This document shows, piece after piece, positions 14,136 through 21,624 of a stretch of 44,118 nucleotides of DNA (position 1 is its first letter; the number at the start of each line of letters is the position of its first letter). A model generated the notes under the pieces. The model searched no databases. It was not told the DNA's origin and saw only the letters and a list, made by a program, of their open reading frames with translations. Both the position numbers and the translations under genes were made by a program. This stretch comes from a virus. Where the stretch lies: IMG/VR virus record IMGVR_UViG_3300043448_000536, positions 1-44,118 of that record. One strand, 5' to 3'.

Positions 14136-14313
14136 TGTTGTCTCCTTGTTGGTCGGCATTGCCGACACTCATGGCGTGAAAACGCAGCAGCGCGTCACGC
14201 AACTCAGTCAAGTTGCGTTGGTAATAGGCATCGAACACGCCAGCTTTAAGCGCCAGCTCAATCACCGCCTTGGCCTCAGGCGTGTATTCAGATTTGATGA
14301 TGCTGGTAATCAT
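14116..14313 (-). CDS. Small hypothetical protein
   Basis: 65 aa, with ATGA overlap to the upstream coiled-coil ORF and a 20-base overlap with the radical SAM start. The sequence EYTPEAKAVIELALKAGVFD then YYQRNLTELRDALLRFH is helical, with a polar C-tail. No family is recognised. Confidence 0.65.
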   Translation of the reverse strand: MITSIIKSEYTPEAKAVIELALKAGVFDAYYQRNLTELRDALLRFHAMSVGNADQQGDNNADKPL

Positions 14314-14516
14314 GCTGTCCCCTGCGATTGAATGGATCGTTGATTGACCACCATGTTTTCCATGTAGGTGATCTCAGTTTCAAGCTCTTTGATGCGAGCC
14401 TCTTGCATTTGCATGATGTCGTCTTGCAGCTTGCTTTGCGTTTCCTGCTGCAATACCAGTGTGACCAGCTGCTCATGCGACAGCTTTATCAGCAAGTCTT
14501 TGTCAATCGGTTTCAT
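14310..14516 (-). CDS. Small coiled-coil protein
   Basis: 68 aa. Its start overlaps the end of the primase-helicase gene by 14 bases. The sequence is almost entirely a predicted coiled coil (LLIKLSHEQLVTLVLQQETQ, QMQEARIKELETEITYMENM). It could be an accessory of the helicase or an oligomerisation factor. The function is unknown. Confidence 0.65.
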   Translation of the reverse strand: MKPIDKDLLIKLSHEQLVTLVLQQETQSKLQDDIMQMQEARIKELETEITYMENMVVNQRSIQSQGTA

Positions 14517-16755
14517 ATCGGTTGCCTCCAGTGTGTGTTTGGCTGGATGCGCCAGCCGCGCCTTTCTTCAATCCTTGTGTGCGTGTCTTGTCGTGGAACG
14601 CTCCGACCAGCAACCCCTTATTGGTCCACTCAAGCATCTTGGCGTTGGCCATGCTCTTGGTCAGCCCATAGGTCTGAGTCAGCCAGTAGGTGAATGAGTT
14701 GGTCCTGGACTTTGGTGATGCACCGAATGGAGCGCCGTTGTCCCAACGCTTTTGCACTTCGTCCATGATGGTCGTGAGCTGGTTGTTGCTGATGAACGCT
14801 GCGTCACTCATCAGCTCCTCAACCTCAGCCGTGCAATCAATCAGCAAGCCCTGGTCGCTGCGCTTGAACTGCCGCACATGCGTGTCCGCAAATTCGTTTG
14901 TCTTAATGACCGCCCCACATGCCAGGTTGTTCTGACCAGGCTCTAGGTCCATCAGCTTGCACAAGTCAGCTTCCTCGTTCTCTGGCAATGACCAGATCGC
15001 ATAGACCACACGCGCACCATCAACCAAAGCAGTCGTGCCTCGGATCGCTTGGCGCGCATCGGCTGCGCGTTGAATGCTGAACGCCCCGTCTTTACGCATG
15101 TGGTGTGCAACCGCCACAGTTGCGCCTGACGCAGCACACAGCTCGGCCATAGTGCTCCACCAGAACTGAGCAGCTGCTGGGTTGGCCGTGATGTCAGCAT
15201 GCACAAACGCCTGGAGCGGATCGACCACCAGCAGGGCAGCCTCGCCCAGGTCAAGAATCTGCTTTCGCAGCTCGATGTAGCCCTCGGTGTGATGCAAGCC
15301 AGTCGAGTCCTCTGCAATGAATGGGAACGCGCCGCCAGCATCGGGCATGGGAATCACAAACAAATTGCCCTTGGCTTTCTCGCGCAAGTCTTTTGGGAAC
15401 GCCTCCAGGCGGCGGTGAATGGCCGACTTGGAATCCTCAGCAGTCAGAAAAACAACCTTGCCATGCTTGACCACCTTGCCACCAAGTGATGTCTGCGTTT
15501 CATCGGTCCAGTCACCGCGACCAGCTGCAACCTTAATCGCCAGGTCCAACAGCAAGAACGATTTACCCAGGCCGCCAATGGCAGCCAGCAGCATAGGGAC
15601 GCGAGCTGGGATCACGCCCTCGATCAACCACTCAATGCTCGGTGGCTCGCCAACATAAATCTCCAGACCCCACTCGCTGATCTTGAGCGGCTTCACATCA
15701 GTGAGCAGCTCTTTGATTTGCGTTGGTGGTGTCATGCCCTCAGGCAGCTTGTCCCAATCGTCATCGCTTGCAGCAGCTGGTGCTGCCTTTACTTGCAATG
15801 CCTGGGCCACAGTGCCATCGCGCCTGGCGCTTTGATCCATCTCCTGCTTGGTGTTGGCCAAGACTTTGAGCTGGCCACGCTGAGCGCGCTTGAGCTGGTA
15901 GTCAGCTCGGATGCGAAACAGTGAAATGCCACGGCCCTCGGCTTCCAGGCTCTCACTCCTGGCCTTGACCTTCTCGACATACACGGGGAATGAGTGCTCG
16001 ATCAGCTCATCAAGTGTCGGCAGCCGCTTGTGATCCTGGTAGTGATTGCAGATCGCGCCCAGGATGACGCGAACCATCACGCCTTCGCGGCCATCGCTTG
16101 CTTTGAATGGGTTATCGCTGGTGCTCGACTCTTGCAGACCACGACCGTGGCCCTCATGGTGAGCGCCCTCAGTGACAAAATCGAGCAGCCATGCAGGTGC
16201 GTCCGCAATCTCTGCATAGTCGCAAACATACTGGTTGCCATTGGCGTGAGTGCTGCCACCAGCAACCACAAAACCGCCTTCACCCCGAACATCTACGCCA
16301 GGGCCAAGCACATTCTTGTCTGTGATGATCCGCACACCAGCTGGTGCGCGGAAAAAATAGTGACGGCCATTGCTGCCCGTCTTTGTCTCCATCGTAGGAG
16401 GTAGGTCGTCGTGCTGCATTTGCAGCTCATGCAGCGAATCATCTCCCTGCTTTCCTGGGCCACAGTCCACATCAACAACAAACACATTGCCACTGATCGA
16501 GCCAGTGACGATGCCTATGTTGTAGTCCTCATACATGCCACCAGGTCCAAACCAAATCAGCAGCTGGTCAGCGTCAATCGGCTTGGTTTGAAACCGTTGC
16601 CAAGGTATCGCTGGGTGCTTACCTGGACTCACGCACTGCTGCTTGAGTCGGCATGTGCATTTGTCAGTTGGATGCGGCGCGTTGCATGGGATCGGAGCCA
16701 GGCCCATCTCAAGGTAGCGCGTTGCCACCTCCAGTAGGCTTTTTCTTTTTGTCAT
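14503..16755 (-). CDS. Bifunctional primase-polymerase / RepA-like helicase
   Basis: 750 aa. The N-terminal Prim-Pol domain (about 10-200) has GNVFVVDVDC with the metal-binding Asp pair D95/D97, and GSNGRHYFFRAP and GPGVDVRGEGGFVVA motifs of the primase-polymerase superfamily. After a linker, a RecA/RepA-like ATPase (about 370-600) has Walker A AAIGGLGKSFLLLD near residue 393 and Walker B EAALLVVDPLQAF near 507. The C-terminal region (about 660-740) is helical and winged-helix-like. The protein would unwind DNA and make primers for host polymerase; no phage DNA polymerase gene is present. An upstream terminator (16782-16813) separates it from the SSB-like gene, so expression depends on read-through or an unseen promoter. 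Confidence 0.9.
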   Translation of the reverse strand: MTKRKSLLEVATRYLEMGLAPIPCNAPHPTDKCTCRLKQQCVSPGKHPAIPWQRFQTKPIDADQLLIWFGPGGMYEDYNIGIVTGSISGNVFVVDVDCGPGKQGDDSLHELQMQHDDLPPTMETKTGSNGRHYFFRAPAGVRIITDKNVLGPGVDVRGEGGFVVAGGSTHANGNQYVCDYAEIADAPAWLLDFVTEGAHHEGHGRGLQESSTSDNPFKASDGREGVMVRVILGAICNHYQDHKRLPTLDELIEHSFPVYVEKVKARSESLEAEGRGISLFRIRADYQLKRAQRGQLKVLANTKQEMDQSARRDGTVAQALQVKAAPAAASDDDWDKLPEGMTPPTQIKELLTDVKPLKISEWGLEIYVGEPPSIEWLIEGVIPARVPMLLAAIGGLGKSFLLLDLAIKVAAGRGDWTDETQTSLGGKVVKHGKVVFLTAEDSKSAIHRRLEAFPKDLREKAKGNLFVIPMPDAGGAFPFIAEDSTGLHHTEGYIELRKQILDLGEAALLVVDPLQAFVHADITANPAAAQFWWSTMAELCAASGATVAVAHHMRKDGAFSIQRAADARQAIRGTTALVDGARVVYAIWSLPENEEADLCKLMDLEPGQNNLACGAVIKTNEFADTHVRQFKRSDQGLLIDCTAEVEELMSDAAFISNNQLTTIMDEVQKRWDNGAPFGASPKSRTNSFTYWLTQTYGLTKSMANAKMLEWTNKGLLVGAFHDKTRTQGLKKGAAGASSQTHTGGNRYETD

Positions 16756-16781
16756 TGAATTGGTATCCGCGCATTACAGTG

Positions 16782-16813
16782 AAAAAAATGCCCCCACCTC
16801 GTCAGGCGGGGGC
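16782..16813 (-). terminator. Rho-independent terminator after the SSB-like gene
   Basis: On the minus strand a 10-bp stem GCCCCCGCCT/AGGTGGGGGC with loop GACG is followed by ATTTTTTT. It lies 9 bases after the SSB-like stop and upstream of the primase gene, and would lower transcription of the distal early genes. Confidence 0.85.
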
Positions 16814-16821
16814 GGCCAAAC

Positions 16822-17400
16822 TCAAAACTCGTCAGACTCTGCTGGTGCAGATGCAGCAGCAGCGGCCTTCGGAGGCGCGGATTGAGCTTGAGCGGGAGCG
16901 CCTTCGACTGCCAGCTCGGCAGGGCGGGGCGCGTATTTCTCAATGTTGAACAACGGGATGCGGGTGTTGCCCTTGCCGATGCGCTCGGCCTTGGCTCCAG
17001 TGATTTTCACCACTGGCACGACACCTTTGCCGAACTCAGCCTCGGCCTGGTTGTAGAGCTTCTTGATGAACTCCACATTGCCAGTCGCGCTTGAGCTGTA
17101 TTCGCGCACGGGATCGCTGCCGAACAACGCCTTGGAGTAGACCTGGACAACAAAGCCAGGCTTCCACTCCTTCTCGTCGGGCTTGGGTGTTTGCTTGTTG
17201 TTTGGCCACGCATGCCACTCTCGCGCACCCTCTGCCAAATGCAGCCAACCAAGCTGAATGTGCTCAACATCAAAGACTGCTGGAGCATTCCACTCAAACT
17301 CGGTCACACCACCTTCTGCTGAACTCATCTCCCAGCAGTTGAGACTCGCTTTATAGCGAATGAAAGGACGGACTTCTCCGCCACCAAGGTCTAAAGGCAT
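16822..17400 (-). CDS. Single-stranded DNA-binding-like protein
   Basis: 192 aa, ribosome binding site AGGAAATC. The core (about 1-140) is beta-rich (VRPFIRYKASLNCWEMSS, KPGFVVQVYSKALFG) as in phage SSB-like proteins. It is followed by an Ala/Pro/Gln-rich flexible linker (EGAPAQAQSAPPKAAAAASA) and an acidic tail ending ESDEF, which is the hallmark of SSB C-termini that recruit replication partners. It lies directly upstream of the Prim-Pol/helicase and downstream of nuclease and resolvase genes. The family call rests on architecture, not on a search. Confidence 0.75.
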   Translation of the reverse strand: MPLDLGGGEVRPFIRYKASLNCWEMSSAEGGVTEFEWNAPAVFDVEHIQLGWLHLAEGAREWHAWPNNKQTPKPDEKEWKPGFVVQVYSKALFGSDPVREYSSSATGNVEFIKKLYNQAEAEFGKGVVPVVKITGAKAERIGKGNTRIPLFNIEKYAPRPAELAVEGAPAQAQSAPPKAAAAASAPAESDEF

Positions 17401-17431
17401 TTTGATTTCCTTTTACAGTTTTAGCGCCTCG

Positions 17432-17782
17432 TTAAATCTGGTGAGGCGACACCAGCCAGGGAGGATTGCCCTGGGTTTCATTGCCAAGAATGACAATTCG
17501 TTTTGCCTTGCCGCCAGCATCGAGGTGTTCGATGTAGCGTCTTGCGATGTATTGAATGAAATCGGGATCGACTGATGCAAACGCACAAACTCGTTGGAAT
17601 TCAGCGCCACCTGATAACAGCCACTCTCTTGCTTCTGCTTCGAGTTGTGGTTTGCGCCAGACCGTCTTTCGCAAATCATCAAAGGCTTGCAAGATGACTG
17701 CGAGAAAGAGGTCGTGCTCAGGCAGCCGAACAGTGCTTGTGCGCTCATACAGATACTCAAGGTCAATCCCAATTCCAGGCAT
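17432..17782 (-). CDS. Hypothetical protein between nuclease and SSB genes
   Basis: 116 aa. The start at 17782 is 4 bases after the nuclease gene stop. The sequence is mostly helical (LPEHDLFLAVILQAFDDLRK, QLEAEAREWLLSGGAEFQRV, DPDFIQYIARRYIEHLDAGG) and ends in a short strand (KRIVILGNETQGNPPW). I have seen similar proteins in phage recombination/replication clusters, but I know no function. Confidence 0.65.
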   Translation of the reverse strand: MPGIGIDLEYLYERTSTVRLPEHDLFLAVILQAFDDLRKTVWRKPQLEAEAREWLLSGGAEFQRVCAFASVDPDFIQYIARRYIEHLDAGGKAKRIVILGNETQGNPPWLVSPHQI

Positions 17783-17786
17783 GCAA

Positions 17787-18572
17787 TCATTCGATTAGCT
17801 CAAGCAGTCGCTCAGCACCGCGCCAATAGAAACTGCTGGGGTCATGTGGAGCTGCCTGTGTCAGCAGCTTCGCGTCATCGTTGAGATTCAAGAACCGCTC
17901 AATGCGCCGCACTTGCTCTTTGACCAGCCCAAGGTTCTGCTCGACTTCATCTGGCGTGATCTCAAGCCAGGTTGCCTTCTTAGGCGTGACATACAGAAAC
18001 CGAACTGGAGCGCCTGTTGCCCTGGCATACACACTGGCTTGCAGTGCATGCGCTTGGCTGAATGCGCTGGGTGAGCGAGTCGTGGTCTTGAGGTCAACCA
18101 CCAAAGGCGTGTCGGCATAGAAAAAGTCCAAGAAACCCTTGATGTGAACCGTGCCGTTGTCGCCTTCGCGAAACCGACAAGCAATTCCGATCTCATGCTG
18201 GTTTGTGCCATCAGGTGCTGGAGTTGGTTTACCCAATGGGCGCAGCTCTGACACTGCGATGGGAACCATTGCCTCCACCTCGGCTCGATACTTGTCGCGG
18301 TCTGCCAGACCAGCAAAGTCATCGAGCTGCATCACGCGATCAAATGTCTCAAGCGCCAGCGCCACACACTCCTCGACGGGCGCATCGGTGAAAACGCCAT
18401 GCGCCACACCGATCTCGACTGCCTTGCCGCGCTCGGCTGCGCCGCCACTTGGGAAACGCTGTTGCATCAGGTAGCGAACACACCAGGCGCTCATCGACCC
18501 CATGCTCATGTTGATTGAGCTGGGGGACAAATGCCCAATGCCGTGTTTTAGAAAGCCGTTGTCGGTCGTCAT
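17787..18572 (-). CDS. PD-(D/E)XK nuclease, RecB/Cas4-like
   Basis: 261 aa. I chose the ATG at 18572 (MTTDNGFLKH) because it follows the upstream stop by one base; the open frame extends further, but through another gene. Core motifs: GHLSPSSINMSMGSMSAWCV with following Arg/Gln near the N-terminus, HIKGFLDFFYA, LVVDLKTTTRS (the D...LK active site) and the trailing Q-x3-Y helix HALQASVYARATG. This is the RecB-like exonuclease architecture. It probably processes DNA ends in phage recombination with the SSB-like protein. No CRISPR locus is present, so Cas4 itself is unlikely. Confidence 0.85.
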   Translation of the reverse strand: MTTDNGFLKHGIGHLSPSSINMSMGSMSAWCVRYLMQQRFPSGGAAERGKAVEIGVAHGVFTDAPVEECVALALETFDRVMQLDDFAGLADRDKYRAEVEAMVPIAVSELRPLGKPTPAPDGTNQHEIGIACRFREGDNGTVHIKGFLDFFYADTPLVVDLKTTTRSPSAFSQAHALQASVYARATGAPVRFLYVTPKKATWLEITPDEVEQNLGLVKEQVRRIERFLNLNDDAKLLTQAAPHDPSSFYWRGAERLLELIE

Positions 18573-18573
18573 C

Positions 18574-18798
18574 TCAGACACTCTCGGTAGGAAAAAGCTC
18601 TTGGGTGTCGTGATCGGCTCGCGCATCCTCAACCTTTGCACCGCCGCTGACCAGCTTGACCAGCAGCTCAGGGTCAGCAACATCCGCCGTGAATGTGGCT
18701 TTGGCCAGGTGACTGATCGCCTGGTGTTTGGATACAGCGCGGACCAGGCTCAGGCCCGTCTGTGACTTGACTGCATAAATGCGGGTGGGGGTTGCCAT
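18574..18798 (-). CDS. Small hypothetical protein
   Basis: 74 aa. I chose the start at 18798 (MATPTRIYAVKSQTG) because of AAAGGAG upstream. The sequence TGLSLVRAVSKHQAISHLAK suggests a small alpha/beta fold, followed by an acidic tail. Proteins with this TRIYAV...LVRA..  ..A..H.A pattern recur next to phage recombination genes. The function is unknown to me. Confidence 0.65.
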   Translation of the reverse strand: MATPTRIYAVKSQTGLSLVRAVSKHQAISHLAKATFTADVADPELLVKLVSGGAKVEDARADHDTQELFPTESV

Positions 18799-18808
18799 GT
18801 GTTCTCCT

Positions 18809-19309
18809 TTACTTGGCTTGGTTGATGATTCGGTTTTGGTATGACTGCACCGATCCCCAATAGGCGAGCAAAGCTGCATCGGCTCTGCCATCGTCCTTCA
18901 CTCTGGTGAATAGGTGTGCATACTCAGGAAACAGCTGCGCTGCGCGCAAACGGTTTCCCTCTTTGCCTTTGGCCACTGACAGATCGCGCTGCCACTTGAC
19001 TGGCGTGACGGTGGAGAATGGGATTTCAAGGGCTGCAAGCACTCCCTTGATTGCGCCATAGCCCATCCCAAAATTGAACATGGAACTCACGCCCTGGCCA
19101 GGCATGGCCGACACAAACTCCAGGTAGGCATGCTCTGCTTTGACTCGACGCAAGATGCCAGCCAGCATCGCCTCAGAAAGTTGGTTCTTGACGCTCTTGC
19201 CGCTCTTGACTGAAACGGTCGGCATGTCGTGAATTGCAAGCAGTTTGTTGGACACATCCAACACCGCAATCGCGCCTGACAAGCCAGGATCAATGCCGAC
19301 CACAATCAT
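18809..19309 (-). CDS. ruvC-like: RuvC-like Holliday junction resolvase
   Basis: 166 aa. I chose the ATG at 19309 (MIVVGIDPGLSGAIAVLD), which overlaps the upstream stop by 4 bases (ATGA). RNase H-fold catalytic acids: D7 in GIDPG, E64 in AYLEFVSAMPGQG, and the terminal acidic pair D140/D144 in DDGRADAALLAYW. The length and motifs match phage and bacterial RuvC-type resolvases, which cut four-way junctions formed during recombination or before packaging. Confidence 0.9.
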   Translation of the reverse strand: MIVVGIDPGLSGAIAVLDVSNKLLAIHDMPTVSVKSGKSVKNQLSEAMLAGILRRVKAEHAYLEFVSAMPGQGVSSMFNFGMGYGAIKGVLAALEIPFSTVTPVKWQRDLSVAKGKEGNRLRAAQLFPEYAHLFTRVKDDGRADAALLAYWGSVQSYQNRIINQAK

Positions 19310-19500
19310 GCAACAGCTCCAGCTGGACACTCCTGGAGCTTTGATCTTGCCGCTTTGCGAATGGCTGCTGTGCAACCGTTATCAGACAGAACAGACAGAA
19401 TCCAAAATGCGTGACTGGACGAATCGTCGGCATCGCCTCGACCGTTCAGCACCTTACTCGCCCACAACAAGTCGGACAGTTGCTCTTGTTCTTGTGTCAT
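19306..19500 (-). CDS. Small hypothetical protein of the early operon
   Basis: 64 aa, ribosome binding site GAGGAG. An acidic N-terminus (MTQEQEQLSDLLWASKVLNG) precedes an Ala-rich, basic helix (TAAIRKAARSKLQECPAGAV). It lies 2 bases after the regulator stop and overlaps the resolvase by 4 bases. No family is recognised. Confidence 0.65.
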   Translation of the reverse strand: MTQEQEQLSDLLWASKVLNGRGDADDSSSHAFWILSVLSDNGCTAAIRKAARSKLQECPAGAVA

Positions 19501-19502
19501 CG

Positions 19503-19760
19503 TTAATCTCCTCTTTTCACAATGAAGTCATAGATGTCAAACCGCAAACCGCGCTGCTTAGCTATGTCGGCCAATGTGACCAGCTGCGCGGTGGGTATAT
19601 TTCTACGACTGCGCCATTTCTCTATGGCTTTGGGAGTGATAGGGGAGCCGTGCTCGGTGAGCAAGCGGTAAAGCTGAGTGGTCCCGCCAAAGTGGCTGAT
19701 GATGGACGCACAGTCCAGCTCTGGTTTTTTTGTCTGATGTTGTCGGTCGGCTAAATCCAT
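19503..19760 (-). CDS. Cro-like regulator (carph-isopro HTH type)
   Basis: 85 aa from the ATG at 19760. The body IISHFGGTTQLYRLLTEHGS and PKAIEKWRSRRNIPTAQLVT is a compact helix-turn-helix like the carph-isopro domain regulators that face CI-type repressors in prophages. A TTG at 19787 could also start the frame, but it lies inside the predicted promoter. The -10 element (19767-19772) places transcription start on the ATG, so the mRNA is probably leaderless. As first gene of the early operon it is placed like Cro. Confidence 0.75.
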   Translation of the reverse strand: MDLADRQHQTKKPELDCASIISHFGGTTQLYRLLTEHGSPITPKAIEKWRSRRNIPTAQLVTLADIAKQRGLRFDIYDFIVKRGD

Positions 19761-19766
19761 GATTCG

Positions 19767-19795
19767 ATTTGAAATGATCCCCGACAACTTGTCAA
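19767..19795 (-). promoter_or_regulatory. Early leftward promoter
   Basis: Minus strand -35 TTGACA (19790-19795, perfect), 17-base spacer, -10 TCAAAT (19767-19772, 4/6). The operator at 19781-19795 covers the -35 and part of the spacer. The predicted start site coincides with the Cro-like ATG. Confidence 0.65.
19781..19795. promoter_or_regulatory. Repressor operator, copy 1 (imperfect)
   Basis: CCGACAACTTGTCAA matches CCGACA-N3-TGTCGG except for its last two bases and overlaps the early leftward -35. Confidence 0.65.
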
Positions 19796-19810
19796 CAATT
19801 ATTTTTGTTG

Positions 19811-19839
19811 TTGACCCGACAACCTGTCGGCACTATCAT
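19811..19839 (+). promoter_or_regulatory. Rightward promoter of repressor-excisionase-integrase
   Basis: -35 TTGACC (19811-19816), 17-base spacer, -10 TATCAT (19834-19839). The operator copy at 19816-19830 fills the spacer, suggesting autoregulation. Confidence 0.65.
19816..19830. promoter_or_regulatory. Repressor operator, copy 2 (perfect)
   Basis: CCGACAACCTGTCGG is a perfect match to CCGACA-N3-TGTCGG within the rightward promoter. Confidence 0.75.
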
Positions 19840-19851
19840 GTAGGAAGGTAT

Positions 19852-19866
19852 CCGACATATTGTCGG
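19852..19866. promoter_or_regulatory. Repressor operator, copy 3 (perfect)
   Basis: CCGACATATTGTCGG lies just downstream of the predicted rightward start site and upstream of the repressor gene. An identical 15-mer occurs at 34136-34150. Confidence 0.75.
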
Positions 19867-19888
19867 GCCGTAAGCCTGGAGCAAGACG

Positions 19889-20308
19889 ATGCCCAAATAC
19901 GCAACAAAGCCAAAGCCGCTGCCGCAAGAATCAATCGAAATCACAAACCGCAAGTCAAGCAAAGAGGAGTTTGCAAAGAGGCTGTATGAGCGCATGTCAG
20001 CAAAAGGTTGGACGCAAAGCCAGCTGGCGCGCTATTCAAACTTGAATCGTGATGCTGTCAGCACATACATTCGGGCCAGGTCGCTGCCGTCGCCAGAGAA
20101 CCTGGCCAAGATGGCCAAGGTGCTGGACTGCAAGCCTGAGGAGCTGCTGCCAAACTACTTTGAGTCAGCGGTGGCAGAGCAGCCAGCCAAGATGGAGCTG
20201 CGCGAGGTGCATGGTGAAGATGGTCTGATGTGGCTCAAGGTCAACATGCGACTGCCAAAAGATGTGGCCATCAAAATTTTCATGCTGCTCAATGAAACTG
20301 ATAAGTGA
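19889..20308 (+). CDS. XRE-family repressor (CI-like)
   Basis: 139 aa, ribosome binding site GGAG. The N-terminal tail is basic. A helix-turn-helix at about residues 29-85 (KRLYERMSAKGWTQSQLARY, LNRDAVSTYIRARSLPSPEN, LAKMAKVLDCKPEELLP) is typical of XRE regulators. The C-terminal part (about 95-139: MELREVHGEDGLMWLKVNMR) is short, without the peptidase Ser/Lys of LexA-type CI, so induction would not be by RecA-stimulated self-cleavage. It is the first gene of a plus-strand lysogeny operon and is flanked by the operators it may bind. Confidence 0.8.
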   Translation: MPKYATKPKPLPQESIEITNRKSSKEEFAKRLYERMSAKGWTQSQLARYSNLNRDAVSTYIRARSLPSPENLAKMAKVLDCKPEELLPNYFESAVAEQPAKMELREVHGEDGLMWLKVNMRLPKDVAIKIFMLLNETDK

Positions 20309-20600
20309 AGAAGAAGCGGCAGCCCGTATCGGGCGCAGCCGCCGTTATGTCTACGAGCTGCGAAAGCGAGGGCAGCTTGAATTCATACCTGGCCAGGGCA
20401 GAGCCAGGACCATGATTGTTGAAGCCTCGCTGGACAAGTGGATAAAGGAAAACACATGGCAAGAAAAGAACTCCCCCCGCGCCTCAAAGAATTCGACGGC
20501 ACTTGGTATGTCGTATTCAGCGAAGGTGGCCGCAGCCAAAGACAAAGCCTACGGACAGCTGATCTTTCAATCGCGCAAAGCCGTTTCCAGGGCTGGCTAG
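20292..20600 (+). CDS. xis-like: Excisionase-like HTH protein
   Basis: 102 aa from ATG 20292, overlapping the repressor end by 17 bases. The N-terminal half (MKLISEEEAAARIGRSRRYV, YELRKRGQLEFIPG...) is a MerR/excisionase-type helix-turn-helix that bends DNA at att sites. The C-terminal half overlaps the start of the integrase by 145 bases in another frame, which is longer than usual. The functional part may be only the first ~55 residues. Confidence 0.65.
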   Translation: MKLISEEEAAARIGRSRRYVYELRKRGQLEFIPGQGRARTMIVEASLDKWIKENTWQEKNSPRASKNSTALGMSYSAKVAAAKDKAYGQLIFQSRKAVSRAG

Positions 20601-21604
20601 ATGCCAGGCAGAAGTTTGCCCAGGCACAAAAGTCACCGACCTTTGAGCTGGCATTCAAGCTCTACATGGAGCAACACGCTGAGCGCAGGACCACATCACC
20701 TGAAACCATTGCGTTCATTGGCACTCAGCTGAACTGGTATTTTGGCGAGATGCGCCTGGAGGACATCACATCCAAGGACATCCTGGACTACACGGCCAAG
20801 CGCCTCAAGGGTGTGCGAACACCAGAGACAACCAAGCGCGCCGTCAAGCCTGGCACGGTCCGAAAAGAGCTGACCATCATGCGCGCCGTGTTCAACTTCA
20901 TGGTCAAGCGCGTTGAGCCAAAGGAGCTGCGCTGCGACACAAGGCACTTGTGCTACATCGAAATCCCCAGCAAGCCAGCTCCGCGCCAGCGTGTTTTGTC
21001 TGAGGTCGAGCTGGCCAGACTCAGAGAGCTTTGCACACCAGCTGATGAGCCAGCCAGGATCGACCGTCTGCACCGCTACTTATGGCTGCTCATGGAAACA
21101 GGCGCAAGAGCTGGCGCGCTGCGTGACCTAAAGTGGGACCAGGTGGACTTCAAGAATGGGTTTATTGTGCTCAACCCCTGGGGCCGCGAGCAGACCAAGA
21201 AGCGCCGCCCAACGCTGCCGATCAGTCAGACCCTGCTGCCGATCCTGGAGCGCGCCTCGCGCCAGCGAATCAACGACTATGTGCTCGACCACCCTGGCCA
21301 GATTCGCAAGAGCTTTGACCGATTCATGGAGAAGCACCAGTTTGACAGCGTGACAGCTCACACCTTCCGCCACACCTTTGCCACACACCTGGCACAGAAC
21401 GGTGTCTCGATGGTTGAGATCAGCCAGCTGCTTGGCGACCAGCTCACGACCGTTGAAAAGAACTACCTGCACTACTCGCCTGAGTATCTGCGTAGCGCCA
21501 TCAATAGTCTTTCGCTGCGCCGAATGTCTGGTTTGGAGGTCGAGCCACAGGTGCTGCCGACTGCGCCAGATTCTGCGCTCTATTTGCGCTCAACTACCCA
21601 ATAA
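20456..21604 (+). CDS. int: Tyrosine recombinase integrase
   Basis: 382 aa. I chose the ATG at 20456 (MARKELPPRLKEF) for AAAGGAAAAC upstream. An N-terminal arm-binding region (WYVVFSEGGRSQRQSLRTAD) is followed by a SAM-like core-binding domain (about 60-165) and the catalytic domain: R218 in ETGARAGALRDLKW, H302/R305 in HTFRHTFATHL, and nucleophile Y337 in KNYLHYSPEYL. It integrates and, with an excisionase, excises the phage at att sites. A tRNA gene and repeated TTGCGCTTTTG elements lie just downstream. Confidence 0.92.
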   Translation: MARKELPPRLKEFDGTWYVVFSEGGRSQRQSLRTADLSIAQSRFQGWLDARQKFAQAQKSPTFELAFKLYMEQHAERRTTSPETIAFIGTQLNWYFGEMRLEDITSKDILDYTAKRLKGVRTPETTKRAVKPGTVRKELTIMRAVFNFMVKRVEPKELRCDTRHLCYIEIPSKPAPRQRVLSEVELARLRELCTPADEPARIDRLHRYLWLLMETGARAGALRDLKWDQVDFKNGFIVLNPWGREQTKKRRPTLPISQTLLPILERASRQRINDYVLDHPGQIRKSFDRFMEKHQFDSVTAHTFRHTFATHLAQNGVSMVEISQLLGDQLTTVEKNYLHYSPEYLRSAINSLSLRRMSGLEVEPQVLPTAPDSALYLRSTTQ

Positions 21605-21624
21605 AGCGCAAAAGTTGCGCTTTT
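21603..21624 (+). terminator. Hairpin at the integrase stop, weak terminator
   Basis: Stem AAAGCGCAA/TTGCGCTTT with loop AAG, then one further T (TTTT tail at 21621-21624). It could end the lysogeny transcript. The same sequence is also a copy of the TTGCGCTTTTG repeats. Confidence 0.45.

Noticed and set aside
14141-14170. GTCGGCATTGCCGAC palindrome as another repressor operator
   Set aside because: Its half-sites are in the opposite orientation from CCGACA-N3-TGTCGG, and it lies in coding sequence at a gene junction without promoter elements.
17787-18572. Cas4 and hence a CRISPR adaptation system
   Set aside because: The nuclease has the RecB-like core, but there is no CRISPR array, cas1 or cas2 in the window. 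Phage recombination nucleases share this core.
19761-19787. TTG at 19787 as the start of the Cro-like gene
   Set aside because: It lies between the -35 and -10 of the predicted promoter, so the transcript would not contain it.
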